Of a stretch of 12,883 bases of DNA, positions 1-6,064 are shown piece after piece. The stretch spans positions 1-12,883 of the forward strand of contig JBDSYA010000330.1 of NCBI GenBank assembly GCA_039925865.1, read 5' to 3'. The notes under the pieces are model-generated. The model was not told the origin of the DNA. It searched no databases and was given only the letters and a program-made list of their open reading frames with translations. This DNA is from JBDSYA01 sp039925865. GTDB lineage: Bacteria > Bacteroidota > Ignavibacteria > Tepidaquicellales > Tepidaquicellaceae. Positions within the stretch are counted from its first letter, which is position 1. Each line of letters opens with the position of its first letter. The position numbers and the translations under genes were made by a program.

Positions 1-905
1 ATAGCCACTGATGTATCGGCAGCTCCGTAATACATTATGAGATTATCACCTTTGATAACTACACCGCATGGAAATGTAACGTCGGGTACATCTCCTACCC
101 GTTCATACATTTCACTTGGACCGAAAACCCATTCGTCACATCTTTTTAAAACAATACAGGGATCATCCAGATCAAGCAGCGCCAGTCCAACGCGGTACAA
201 TGATCCTGCCGCAGTGGTTTTTACACCATGATATATTATAAGCCAGCCATCAGGAGTTTCTATGGGAGGCGGCCCTAATCCGACTTTATAAGCATCCCAC
301 CAGCTTCCCTTTCTCGCATGAATGAGAACCCTGCTTTCACCCCAGTGTTTGAGATCATGTGAATACGATATCCATATATGAGCTCCAAGATGATAATTGG
401 TTGGAGAGGGACGATGAATTAATATCCATCGATCCTTGAATTTCCTTGGAAATAGTGATGCATCTTTGTCATCAGGAAGCATTATTATTCCAAATCTCTT
501 AAAGGATTCAAAATCTTCAGTCGTTGCTAATGAAACAAGCGGACCGGTTTCCGAAAAAGATGTATAAACGATTGCATAAACATTCTCGTGATCAAATTTA
601 ATTATACGGGGATCTTCAATTCCGTATTTTTCTTCCGGAAAATTTTCAACGTCCGGCAACATAGTTGGCACACTGTCGATCTTCCAGTCTGTATATCCAT
701 CTTCGCTGACCGCTTTACATAAATGAGAAAATCCCTTCATGTCTTCAATACGAATAAGCAGCAATACTTTTCCATTATATAATATTGCGCCGGCATTGAA
801 AACTGCATTAACTTTATATGGCCACATAGATGGCGTCAAAACGGGATTTCCTTTATATCTTTCAAAGAGAACGGGCTTGTGATATGTTATTGGAGTTTTA
901 TCCAT
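1..905 (-). CDS. GH130 family beta-mannoside phosphorylase/hydrolase, partial (C-terminus outside window)
   Basis: This open frame has no stop before the left edge, so 301 codons of the N-terminal part are present. The translation has a run of GH130 hallmarks: RYKGNPVLTP near residue 16, FNAGAI at 36-41, YGIEDPRI at 94-101 (Asp98 is the expected proton-donor aspartate), DASLFPRKF, HRPSP, WWDAYKVGLGPPPI, IIYHGV, and near the cut YYGAADTSVA. GH130 enzymes are five-bladed beta-propellers that phosphorolyse, or in some subgroups hydrolyse, beta-1,2- or beta-1,4-mannosidic bonds. No signal peptide is visible, so a cytoplasmic enzyme acting on imported mannooligosaccharides or internal mannan-like reserves is likely. 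The ATG at 903-905 is the first in frame before the conserved core, and no good ribosome binding site precedes it. Family assignment is firm; substrate and phosphorylase versus hydrolase cannot be decided here. It is transcribed away from nearby genes, with 51 bases to the next gene. Confidence 0.93.
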   Translation of the reverse strand, partial: MDKTPITYHKPVLFERYKGNPVLTPSMWPYKVNAVFNAGAILYNGKVLLLIRIEDMKGFSHLCKAVSEDGYTDWKIDSVPTMLPDVENFPEEKYGIEDPRIIKFDHENVYAIVYTSFSETGPLVSLATTEDFESFKRFGIIMLPDDKDASLFPRKFKDRWILIHRPSPTNYHLGAHIWISYSHDLKHWGESRVLIHARKGSWWDAYKVGLGPPPIETPDGWLIIYHGVKTTAAGSLYRVGLALLDLDDPCIVLKRCDEWVFGPSEMYERVGDVPDVTFPCGVVIKGDNLIMYYGAADTSVA

Positions 906-956
906 TTTATTCTAAGGGGGTTATTCCTAACAAAATTGTCGGGAGACGGAATTGAA

Positions 957-1283
957 TTATAAAACTTGCTTATCTTCGATTTCTCTGCAGGGGACATCCT
1001 TAATAAAATCAGATAATTTTGCATTAGAATAGGTGCCGAAAGCATCTATTAACATTCCGTTTGTTCCGCTTTCTGAAGTCAGGTGATATAATACACACAT
1101 ATCATCTGGACTTGAATCACCTTCAAATCTAAAGGCTTTTTCAAGTACAAGATCATCCGGATCAAAACTTTCACTGGTTTCTTTACATAAAACTTTTTTA
1201 TCTTCAAATGTGAAATCTTTTGCGCAATGTTTATTTTTCAAAGAGACCATAACCTGAGATAAGGTTTTCATTTCGTTTTCCAT
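957..1283 (-). CDS. Small conserved protein of the type often mislabelled 'phosphoribosylpyrophosphate synthetase'
   Basis: The product is 108 residues from the ATG at 1281-1283. That start is preferred over an in-frame ATG 24 codons upstream because GAAGGGA sits about 9 bases before it and similarity to the family begins here. The pattern is KTLSQVMVSLKNK, a central EKAFRFEGDSSPDDMCVLY block, then a hydrophobic segment LIDAFGTYSNA. This resembles, from memory, a small soluble protein family widespread in Bacteroidota whose members read like TLSEV..L...GYTEDF...FRFEGMSDPDD. Public records often call them phosphoribosylpyrophosphate synthetase, but the protein is far too short and has no PRPP-binding loop or synthetase domain, so that name should not be transferred. 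The true function is unknown. No signal peptide or membrane segment is seen. Confidence 0.85.
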   Translation of the reverse strand: MENEMKTLSQVMVSLKNKHCAKDFTFEDKKVLCKETSESFDPDDLVLEKAFRFEGDSSPDDMCVLYHLTSESGTNGMLIDAFGTYSNAKLSDFIKDVPCREIEDKQVL

Positions 1284-1402
1284 TTTATTCCCTTCTTTTT
1301 TATTTTGAAACTTTTCATTATTTTTAAAAAGGCACCTTTGCCCGTATTGATTCAATTCTAAATACTATTACTATAAATTAACAATACTACGGTGATAAAC
1401 CA

Positions 1403-1434
1403 AATTAAAAATTATCAGATTACAATTTTTAATT
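1403..1434 (-). terminator. AT-only inverted repeat just after the 1437-1655 ORF
   Basis: AATTAAAAATT at 1403-1413 and AATTTTTAATT at 1424-1434 form a perfect 11-base inverted repeat around a 10-base loop. It begins 2 bases past the stop of the minus-strand ORF ending at 1437. The stem is pure A/T, so it would be a weak terminator; the placement is what suggests a 3'-end function. Confidence 0.3.
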
Positions 1435-1436
1435 AT

Positions 1437-1655
1437 TTAGCAGCGATCGTGAAGTCTCATATCTGAACCGATTTTCATATTTGATAAGCCTTCATTCTCT
1501 GAATTGTTTCCATAAATTCTGATATATTCTTTAATGTCATTTTCAAGTTCATCTATACTTTTGAGAATATTTTCAGTTTTATTCTCTAATTCAAGATTGT
1601 AGGATTTCTCAAAGTTGCTGCTCATTGTTTTTAGATTTTCCATAATTGAATGCAT
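1437..1655 (-). CDS. Hypothetical 72-residue coiled-coil-like protein
   Basis: I do not recognise this ORF. It would encode a charged, largely helical peptide: residues about 5-48 alternate Leu/Ile with Glu/Lys/Asn (for example ENILKSIDELENDIKEYI), consistent with a coiled coil. The tail is polar and ends in HDRC. There is no signal peptide or membrane segment. The start could be the ATG at 1653-1655 or the in-frame ATG four codons on, and neither has a Shine-Dalgarno sequence. It lies alone in an AT-rich stretch between the methyltransferase and the small conserved gene, transcribed the same way as both. Amphipathic composition and a hairpin right after its stop favour a real gene, but an ORF this short in AT-rich DNA could be chance. 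Confidence 0.4.
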   Translation of the reverse strand: MHSIMENLKTMSSNFEKSYNLELENKTENILKSIDELENDIKEYIRIYGNNSENEGLSNMKIGSDMRLHDRC

Positions 1656-1717
1656 TTTTTAATATTACATTAAATAATTATTTTTATAAAAATAATAGTA
1701 CAAATTTTAAATAAGTT

Positions 1718-2440
1718 TTAATATTTGACTGCTACCATTCTAAAAACATTGATGTTTTCATCTGTGTCTATTGATAACTCTTCCGCAATTATATCTTCCC
1801 GGTTTGATGTTAAAACGTCTTTTACGTATTCCCTTCTGATAAAACTGTTTTCAGGGACAATTTCAGCAATCTCTACATTCAGTATTTCACTTGTCTGAAA
1901 TAGTTCAAACCACCATTCAAGCGAATGCAAAAAATTTAATTTTTTTTTATTGATTCCATTTCCGTTAGAATTATTTCCGAAATTTTGACAAATATCAACA
2001 ATTCCGATTTTTCCGCCCTTCTTTAAAAAACTTGAAACATAGCGTGTGTACTCTATATCTGTACCGTAATACATAAAAGAATCTACAGCAAGTATTATAT
2101 CAAAATATTCTTTGGGAAATGGAAGTTTGCGAGCATCTAATTTTAAAGGAACTACAAGATCTTCCACACCCATATCTTTAATTCTGTTAAAATTGTCGGA
2201 TGGGTTAATTTTCGGATCAATAGCCCAAACCTTTAATCCAAATTCTCTTGCAAGGAATATTGCGCTTATAGCTTTTCCACAACCCAAGTCCAGAACTTTC
2301 ATTCGAGTATTGAATTCTAAAACATGAGATAGTGTCTCAAGATTATATAATACATTTTCTCCCAGCGAATGTTTTCTTATCCAGTTGCTATCGTATTTTG
2401 AACTTAAAGGAAACAAAGTTTTGTAAGTGCAGTTACTCAT
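1718..2440 (-). CDS. Class I SAM-dependent methyltransferase
   Basis: The 240-residue product has a Rossmann-type methyltransferase fold: motif I VLDLGCGKAISAIFLA at residues 49-64, the acidic end of strand 2 at WAIDP (Asp75), LDARKLPFP at about 101-108, motif II-like FDIILAVDSFMYYGTD at 113-128, and a post-II glycine turn LKKGGKIGIVDI. The YYGTD element and the N-terminal KYDSNWIRKHSLGENVL resemble a bacterial family often labelled cyclopropane-fatty-acyl-phospholipid synthase-like or generic SAM methyltransferase. It lacks the size and N-terminal domain of a true cyclopropane synthase. The substrate is unknown; a small-molecule or lipid target is a guess. Its start is 18 bases after the stop of a 30-residue membrane peptide gene, which closely follows a DUF421 gene, so the three probably share a transcript. 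No Shine-Dalgarno sequence precedes the ATG. Confidence 0.85.
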   Translation of the reverse strand: MSNCTYKTLFPLSSKYDSNWIRKHSLGENVLYNLETLSHVLEFNTRMKVLDLGCGKAISAIFLAREFGLKVWAIDPKINPSDNFNRIKDMGVEDLVVPLKLDARKLPFPKEYFDIILAVDSFMYYGTDIEYTRYVSSFLKKGGKIGIVDICQNFGNNSNGNGINKKKLNFLHSLEWWFELFQTSEILNVEIAEIVPENSFIRREYVKDVLTSNREDIIAEELSIDTDENINVFRMVAVKY

Positions 2441-2458
2441 AAAATTAACTTTTATTAT

Positions 2459-2551
2459 TTAATCTTTTAGCCGTGATTTTGTGATCAAAAAAACTATGAA
2501 TGTACCAAGCAGGTACAAGAAACCTATATAACTAAAGATAAAAGTTTTCAT
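2459..2551 (-). CDS. Putative 30-residue single-pass membrane peptide
   Basis: A short ORF (ATG at 2549-2551, TAA at 2459-2461) fills the gap between the DUF421 and methyltransferase genes. The peptide begins MKTFIFSYIGFLYLLGT, continues as an unbroken hydrophobic stretch to about residue 23, and ends in a basic tail TKSRLKD, the layout of a single transmembrane helix with a positive cytoplasmic C-terminus. Spacing is tight: 9 bases after the DUF421 stop and 18 before the methyltransferase start, as expected for an operon gene. There is no clear ribosome binding site, so translational coupling would be needed. I know no family match. Size and topology resemble regulatory micropeptides of membrane complexes such as KdpF, but the sequence is not KdpF. 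Confidence 0.45.
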   Translation of the reverse strand: MKTFIFSYIGFLYLLGTFIVFLITKSRLKD

Positions 2552-2560
2552 ATTATAATG

Positions 2561-3052
2561 TTAATTGTGTTTTTTAGGAGACGTCATAACAATTTCTTCA
2601 CCCTTTTTTAATGGAATAATGCTGATTGCACCATCTGTTTCTAAAATGCCCAATTCGACCTCTTCAGCCTTTGTCAAACCTTTGCTTCTTAAAGCTTCTT
2701 CCAGATTGTCCATTGAAATCTTTTCCTTTTTTAAATTTGACTGTATAACTTTACCATTCCTTATGACTATGACAGGTGTTCCCTCCATAAACTTTTTAAA
2801 CTTTTTGGACTTAAAGCTTATTTTATCCAAAAGAAAATTAGCACTGACTAATGTTAGTATATATACAATTGTTCCTGAAAATTTAATTTCTTCCGGGATA
2901 ATAGCCCCGATAGATTCACCAATTATAACAATTAGCACAAGATCAGCAACTGATAATTCGGCCAATCCTTTCTTCCCTAGTAATCTTAAACATATAATAA
3001 TGATAATGTAAACACTAAGACTTTGACCCACAACCAGCAGAAGTTCCTCCAT
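2561..3052 (-). CDS. DUF421 / YetF-like membrane protein
   Basis: The product is 163 residues. Three hydrophobic helices lie at about 4-24, 36-53 and 59-76, followed by a soluble alpha/beta domain. The segment RLLGKKGLAELSVADLVLIV is the signature of the DUF421/YetF family: an Arg-x-x-Gly-Lys turn, then a membrane helix ending IGES. The C-terminal part, GTPVIVIRNGKV (residues 91-102) followed by the EEALRSKGL segment and ELGILETDGAISI, matches the paired small beta domains usual in the family. Members are inner-membrane proteins, often in sporulating or stress-tolerant bacteria, with no well-defined biochemical role; I assign none. It leads a likely operon with the 30-residue peptide and the methyltransferase. 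A stem-loop and 86 bases separate it from yciF upstream, so read-through from yciF is possible. Confidence 0.88.
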   Translation of the reverse strand: MEELLLVVGQSLSVYIIIIICLRLLGKKGLAELSVADLVLIVIIGESIGAIIPEEIKFSGTIVYILTLVSANFLLDKISFKSKKFKKFMEGTPVIVIRNGKVIQSNLKKEKISMDNLEEALRSKGLTKAEEVELGILETDGAISIIPLKKGEEIVMTSPKKHN

Positions 3053-3071
3053 AACTTATCATAGTTAAAAT

Positions 3072-3115
3072 AACTGCTCTTATTTAGAATGTCAGACAAT
3101 CGAATAAGAGCAGTT
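3072..3115 (-). terminator. Perfect 13-bp stem-loop between yciF and the DUF421 gene
   Basis: AACTGCTCTTATT (3072-3084) and AATAAGAGCAGTT (3103-3115) are exact inverted copies around an 18-base loop, starting 24 bases after the yciF stop. On the minus strand the stem is followed by only ATTTTAAC, a poor U-tract, so termination may be partial. It also lies in the leader of the DUF421 gene and could act as a processing or attenuation structure. Confidence 0.5.
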
Positions 3116-3138
3116 GAGCAATGCCTAAATTTTATTTA

Positions 3139-3642
3139 TTACTCCGAACCTTCTTCAATTGCTTCTACATTCAGGCTTTCGGAGATCTCCGTAAGTAATT
3201 TATCCGCGTTACCTTCTTCATCAAGAGTTTCCTGTAACATCTCTTCTACATCATCCATACCCAGAAGTCTGGCATAAGTACGGGCGCATCCATATGATGC
3301 CATTTCATAATGCTCAACCTTTTGTCCGGCTGCAATTAAAGCTACATCCCTAACCTGAGGATCCATATCTTCTTCAATGATTTCTTTCCCCTCTTCGACC
3401 AAGCCTTCCATGGCTTTACATTTCTTACCGGTCAAACCTTTTCCGACAATTTTAGATATCTTTTCGAGTCTTTGTACCTGATTTTCTGTTTCCTGAAGAT
3501 GGTTTTGAAAAGCTTCTTTTAACTCCTCTGATGTTGCAGCCTTGACCATTTTTGGTAAAGCTTTTAATATTTGTTTTTCAGCACTGTAAAGATCTTTTAA
3601 TTCTTCAATTAAAAAGTCTTCTAATGTTTTTAACTTAGCCAT
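3139..3642 (-). CDS. yciF: YciF/DUF892 ferritin-like stress protein
   Basis: The 167-residue, all-helical product opens with LEDFLIEELKDLYSAEKQIL, the diagnostic start of the DUF892 (YciF) family. Candidate metal-binding positions of the ferritin-like bundle are Glu22, the His48/Glu51 pair in HLQET, Glu79 in CKAMEGLVEEG, Glu110/His111 in VEHYEMASYG, and Glu142/Glu143 in TLDEEGNADKLL. Length is typical of the family. Members form small four-helix bundles of the ferritin-like superfamily and are induced by osmotic, general and envelope stresses; the reaction is not established. There is no signal peptide, so it is cytoplasmic. The ATG at 3640-3642 gives the family-standard N-terminus although no Shine-Dalgarno sequence is evident. 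The upstream region holds the best sigma-54 promoter match in the window, which points to control by an enhancer-binding protein, possibly the one encoded at 4704-6056. Confidence 0.93.
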   Translation of the reverse strand: MAKLKTLEDFLIEELKDLYSAEKQILKALPKMVKAATSEELKEAFQNHLQETENQVQRLEKISKIVGKGLTGKKCKAMEGLVEEGKEIIEEDMDPQVRDVALIAAGQKVEHYEMASYGCARTYARLLGMDDVEEMLQETLDEEGNADKLLTEISESLNVEAIEEGSE

Positions 3643-3719
3643 GTTTATTATTTAAAATTTAAGAATGATGAATTTAAATGTGTATACGATTATGAGTTAT
3701 ACAAATTAATTTTCAACTT

Positions 3720-3735
3720 TGCACGAACTGTGCCA
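3720..3735 (-). promoter_or_regulatory. Sigma-54 (-24/-12) promoter upstream of yciF
   Basis: Read on the minus strand from 3735 the sequence is TGGCACAGTTCGTGCA. Against the consensus TGGCACR-N4-TTGCW it has the full TGGCAC element, the invariant GG and GC dinucleotides exactly 10 bases apart, and one mismatch (G for the first T of TTGC). The predicted transcription start is near 3709, giving a leader of about 67 bases to the yciF ATG. Orientation and distance fit. Confidence 0.68.
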
Positions 3736-3807
3736 ACAGGATAATTAATTTTTTATCAAAATTATTTGCTAAGGATTTTTTTAAATCAATATTATTAAAT
3801 TATAAAC

Positions 3808-3832
3808 GTCATATGTGACAAATTTTGTGACA
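3808..3832 (-). promoter_or_regulatory. Candidate enhancer (UAS) for the yciF sigma-54 promoter
   Basis: On the plus strand, GTCATATGTGAC (3808-3819) is an interrupted palindrome GTCA-N4-TGAC, and TGTGACA occurs twice as a direct repeat (3814-3820 and 3826-3832). The block lies about 99-123 bases upstream of the predicted yciF start, the usual distance for binding sites of NtrC-type activators. The binding protein is inferred, not shown. Confidence 0.35.
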
Positions 3833-3916
3833 ATCATTATTGATTTTGTAAATATTATTTTTGTAAGAATATAAATCTTAATATCTAAATCAGGTATGTT
3901 TGTTTTAGGGAAGAGG

Positions 3917-3957
3917 ACCTGCCCAGATTAGTCCCCATTTGATAATACTGGGCAGGT
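3917..3957 (-). terminator. GC-rich 10-bp stem-loop downstream of the acidic-protein gene
   Basis: ACCTGCCCAG (3917-3926) and CTGGGCAGGT (3948-3957) are exact inverted copies with a 21-base loop, the most GC-rich stretch in this AT-rich neighbourhood. It lies 57 bases past the stop of the gene ending at 4014. No U-run follows on either strand (minus side CCTCTTCCC), so it is not a textbook intrinsic terminator; it may be a 3'-end stability element or a factor-dependent site. Confidence 0.4.
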
Positions 3958-4013
3958 TTAAGTGGATTTAGTTATGTGGGTTTAGATGTAGATGCTCTGT
4001 GAAGCTATAATAT

Positions 4014-4406
4014 CTATAAAGGCTGATTTCTATTTTTTTTATTGTGTAAATCATAATTTTTTTTTGGATCAGGACAAGGCATTGTCAATTGTTCGGTCTT
4101 TGGATTAAGCTTGGAATCACTATCATTTGGTAAGGTATTTAACTCGTTACCACTAGTTTTTCTTAGATTATTTCCTTCATCTTCAACACCGTATTTCTTT
4201 TCATAATCAAAAGTCGCATTTAAATTAGTCCCGTTTTTCTCAGTAGAACAATTTTCCTCAACTTTTACATCTTCAGAGTCTTTCAAATTATTTAATGATA
4301 ACTGTGAAACTTTTTCCATGTCCCGATTCAATAATCTTCCATTCCGTTCCAGATCTAAATCAACTTCTTCTGGTCTCTTAATATTGTTATCGATATCCTT
4401 AATCAT
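4014..4406 (-). CDS. Acidic, hydrophilic hypothetical protein
   Basis: I do not recognise a named family. The ATG at 4404-4406 gives 130 residues; a TTG two codons earlier is a less likely start. The protein is almost devoid of hydrophobic stretches and very rich in Asn, Asp, Glu and Lys, with no signal peptide or membrane helix, so it is probably disordered. Visible elements are an early DLDLERNGRLLNRDMEKVSQ segment and a C-terminal MPCPDPKKNYDLHNKKN. The first has the feel of short 'DLERNGRLLN' stress-island proteins in Bacteroidota, a weak impression from memory. It stands alone, with a possible sigma-54 site 29 bases upstream and a stem-loop downstream, between yciF and the two-component genes. 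If the promoter is real it may be co-regulated with yciF. The lack of low-complexity collapse over 130 codons supports a real gene. Confidence 0.6.
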   Translation of the reverse strand: MIKDIDNNIKRPEEVDLDLERNGRLLNRDMEKVSQLSLNNLKDSEDVKVEENCSTEKNGTNLNATFDYEKKYGVEDEGNNLRKTSGNELNTLPNDSDSKLNPKTEQLTMPCPDPKKNYDLHNKKNRNQPL

Positions 4407-4434
4407 AATCAACTTGTTAAGTTACTTTTCTTCT

Positions 4435-4450
4435 TACAAGGCTCATGCCA
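4435..4450 (-). promoter_or_regulatory. Weaker sigma-54-like promoter upstream of the acidic-protein gene
   Basis: On the minus strand from 4450 the sequence is TGGCATGAGCCTTGTA. The -24 element is TGGCAT and the -12 element TTGTA, with correct spacing but T in place of the conserved C at the -12 GC. The predicted start near 4424 would give an 18-base leader. GACATGTC at 4524-4531, about 100 bases upstream of that start, is a possible activator site. A match of similar quality occurs inside a coding region (10940-10955), so this is tentative. Confidence 0.35.
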
Positions 4451-4703
4451 AAGCAAAATGTCGATTATATTAAGTTTTCAGCGAGAATTTTTTAATATTC
4501 AATGTCCAGAAAAATATGAGACAGACATGTCATATAAATAATTAATAATATTAGACAACTTTTAACAATCTTTATTAATCTACAGGTCGAATAACTAAAA
4601 TAAATAAGTATAATTAATTTTTATTATGGAGAGATTCAAAGTGAGAAAAGTTATTTTAGAAGAGATTTATTGCAGTTTAATGATTTTCTGTCTCAGATCA
4701 GAG

Positions 4704-6056
4704 TTATTCTATATCTAACACCTTTAATTTTCTATAAAATGTCCTTACGTTCATATTTAATATTTTAGCAGCCAAAGTTTTATTTCCTTCTGCATCCTGA
4801 ATAGCTTTCATTATCATTTCTCTTTCAACATCTTTCATTGCATCAGATATTGCAGAATCTGTAGGAATGGCGGGTTTTTTAATATTTAAACTTCTGATTT
4901 CATCAGGTATATCAATAGATTCAACCAGATCTCCTTTAGCCAACAGGATACATCTCCTCATCACATTTCTTAATTCTCTGACATTTCCCGGCCATGTATG
5001 ATTGGTCAATTTATCCATTACCTCAGCTGAAACTCCGGTGATACTTTTATTTAATTCTTTGTTTGCATCAATTATAAAATGTTCTACAAACAATTTAATA
5101 TCTTCCTTTCTTTGCCGTAATGGCGGAAGCTCAAGATGAAATTCATTGAAACGGTAATAAAGATCTTGTCTGAATCTTTGATTATTGACCGCATCAGATA
5201 ACTTAATATTTGTCGCTGCTATAATTCTTAAATTCAGACTTATTGGCTTTTTTGCACCTAGTCTTGTAACTTTTCTTTCCTGAATTACCCTGAGAAGCTT
5301 TATTTGATTTGAGTCCGACAGATTAGTTATTTCATCCAAAAAGATCGTACCATCATTTGCTAATTCAAATTTACCTTCTTTATAAGATTTTGCATCCGTG
5401 AAAGCACCCTTTTCATGTCCGAATAATTCACTTTCAATGAGAGGTTCAGGGATAGCTCCGCAATCAACAGCAATGAAGGGCTTATCTCTTCTTTCACTGG
5501 TCTTATGAATCAGGCATGCGATAACTTCTTTGCCTGTCCCGCTTTCTCCTTCTATCAAAACACTCAGATTAGTCGGTGCAACAATCTGCACTTGTTCAAA
5601 CACCTTCTTCATTACATCACTATTACCTATTACACTTCCCGATTTATAACTTTGTTCAAGCTTTTTTCTGTGTATGTTAACCTCTTCTTTTAAATATTTA
5701 ATCTCAAGTGTTTTTCTGATTGACATTATCATTGCGTCATTATCAAAAGGTTTTGTCATAAAATCATGGGCACCATGTTTCATTGCTTCAACTGCGGTTT
5801 TGATATCTCCAAATGCAGTCAGCATTATAACCGGAATATCTTTTTTAGTCTCTTTTATCTTTTTTAAAATCTCAAAACCATTCATTCCCGGAAGCCTCAT
5901 ATCAAGTATTATTAAACCATATGAAAAATTCTTGATCTCCTCAAGGGCTTTTCTTCCGTCCTCTACCGCTTTGCATTGAAAACCTGATTCTTCAAGCAGT
6001 TCGGTCAGGGTGAATCTTAACGTTTCATTATCATCAACTAATAAAATTTTTTCCAT
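4704..6056 (-). CDS. NtrC-family sigma-54-dependent response regulator (REC-AAA+-Fis)
   Basis: The 450-residue protein has three domains. The receiver domain (about 1-118) shows acidic residues Asp8/Asp9, phosphoacceptor Asp52 in LIILDMRLPG, Thr80 and Lys102 in FMTKPF. The AAA+ activator domain (about 140-375) shows Walker A GESGTGKE at 170-177, the sigma-54 contact loop as GAFTDA at 217-222 in place of GAFTGA, Walker B TIFLDE ending Asp241-Glu242, sensor I AATN, and RFRQDLYYRF with the arginine-finger region near 294-302. A Fis-type helix-turn-helix occupies about 408-448 (EGNKTLAAKILNMNVRTFYRKL). When phosphorylated, such proteins bind upstream sites and use ATP to open RNA polymerase-sigma-54 complexes. 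The start lies 8 bases after the kinase stop, marking a kinase-regulator operon. Targets are inferred to include sigma-54-like promoters in this window. Confidence 0.95.
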   Translation of the reverse strand: MEKILLVDDNETLRFTLTELLEESGFQCKAVEDGRKALEEIKNFSYGLIILDMRLPGMNGFEILKKIKETKKDIPVIMLTAFGDIKTAVEAMKHGAHDFMTKPFDNDAMIMSIRKTLEIKYLKEEVNIHRKKLEQSYKSGSVIGNSDVMKKVFEQVQIVAPTNLSVLIEGESGTGKEVIACLIHKTSERRDKPFIAVDCGAIPEPLIESELFGHEKGAFTDAKSYKEGKFELANDGTIFLDEITNLSDSNQIKLLRVIQERKVTRLGAKKPISLNLRIIAATNIKLSDAVNNQRFRQDLYYRFNEFHLELPPLRQRKEDIKLFVEHFIIDANKELNKSITGVSAEVMDKLTNHTWPGNVRELRNVMRRCILLAKGDLVESIDIPDEIRSLNIKKPAIPTDSAISDAMKDVEREMIMKAIQDAEGNKTLAAKILNMNVRTFYRKLKVLDIE

Positions 6057-6064
6057 TTATAGTT

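Larger units (their letters stand above)
3643..4013. other. 371-base gene-free region upstream of yciF
   Basis: No credible ORF is present on either strand. The region holds, from the yciF side, an AT-rich leader, the sigma-54 promoter at 3720-3735, the GTCA/TGTGACA repeat block at 3808-3832, and the long-loop hairpin at 3917-3957 that follows the acidic-protein gene. The remainder is A/T-rich sequence with no recognisable RNA gene. Confidence 0.6.

Noticed and set aside
1284..1355. 24-codon N-terminal extension of the small conserved protein
   Set aside because: The internal ATG at 1281-1283 has a better ribosome binding site, and family similarity begins there.
4626..4718. Plus-strand 30-codon ORF beginning MERFKVRKVILEE
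   Set aside because: It overlaps the 3' end of the response regulator gene on the opposite strand, is not clearly membrane-type and has no ribosome binding site or partner gene.
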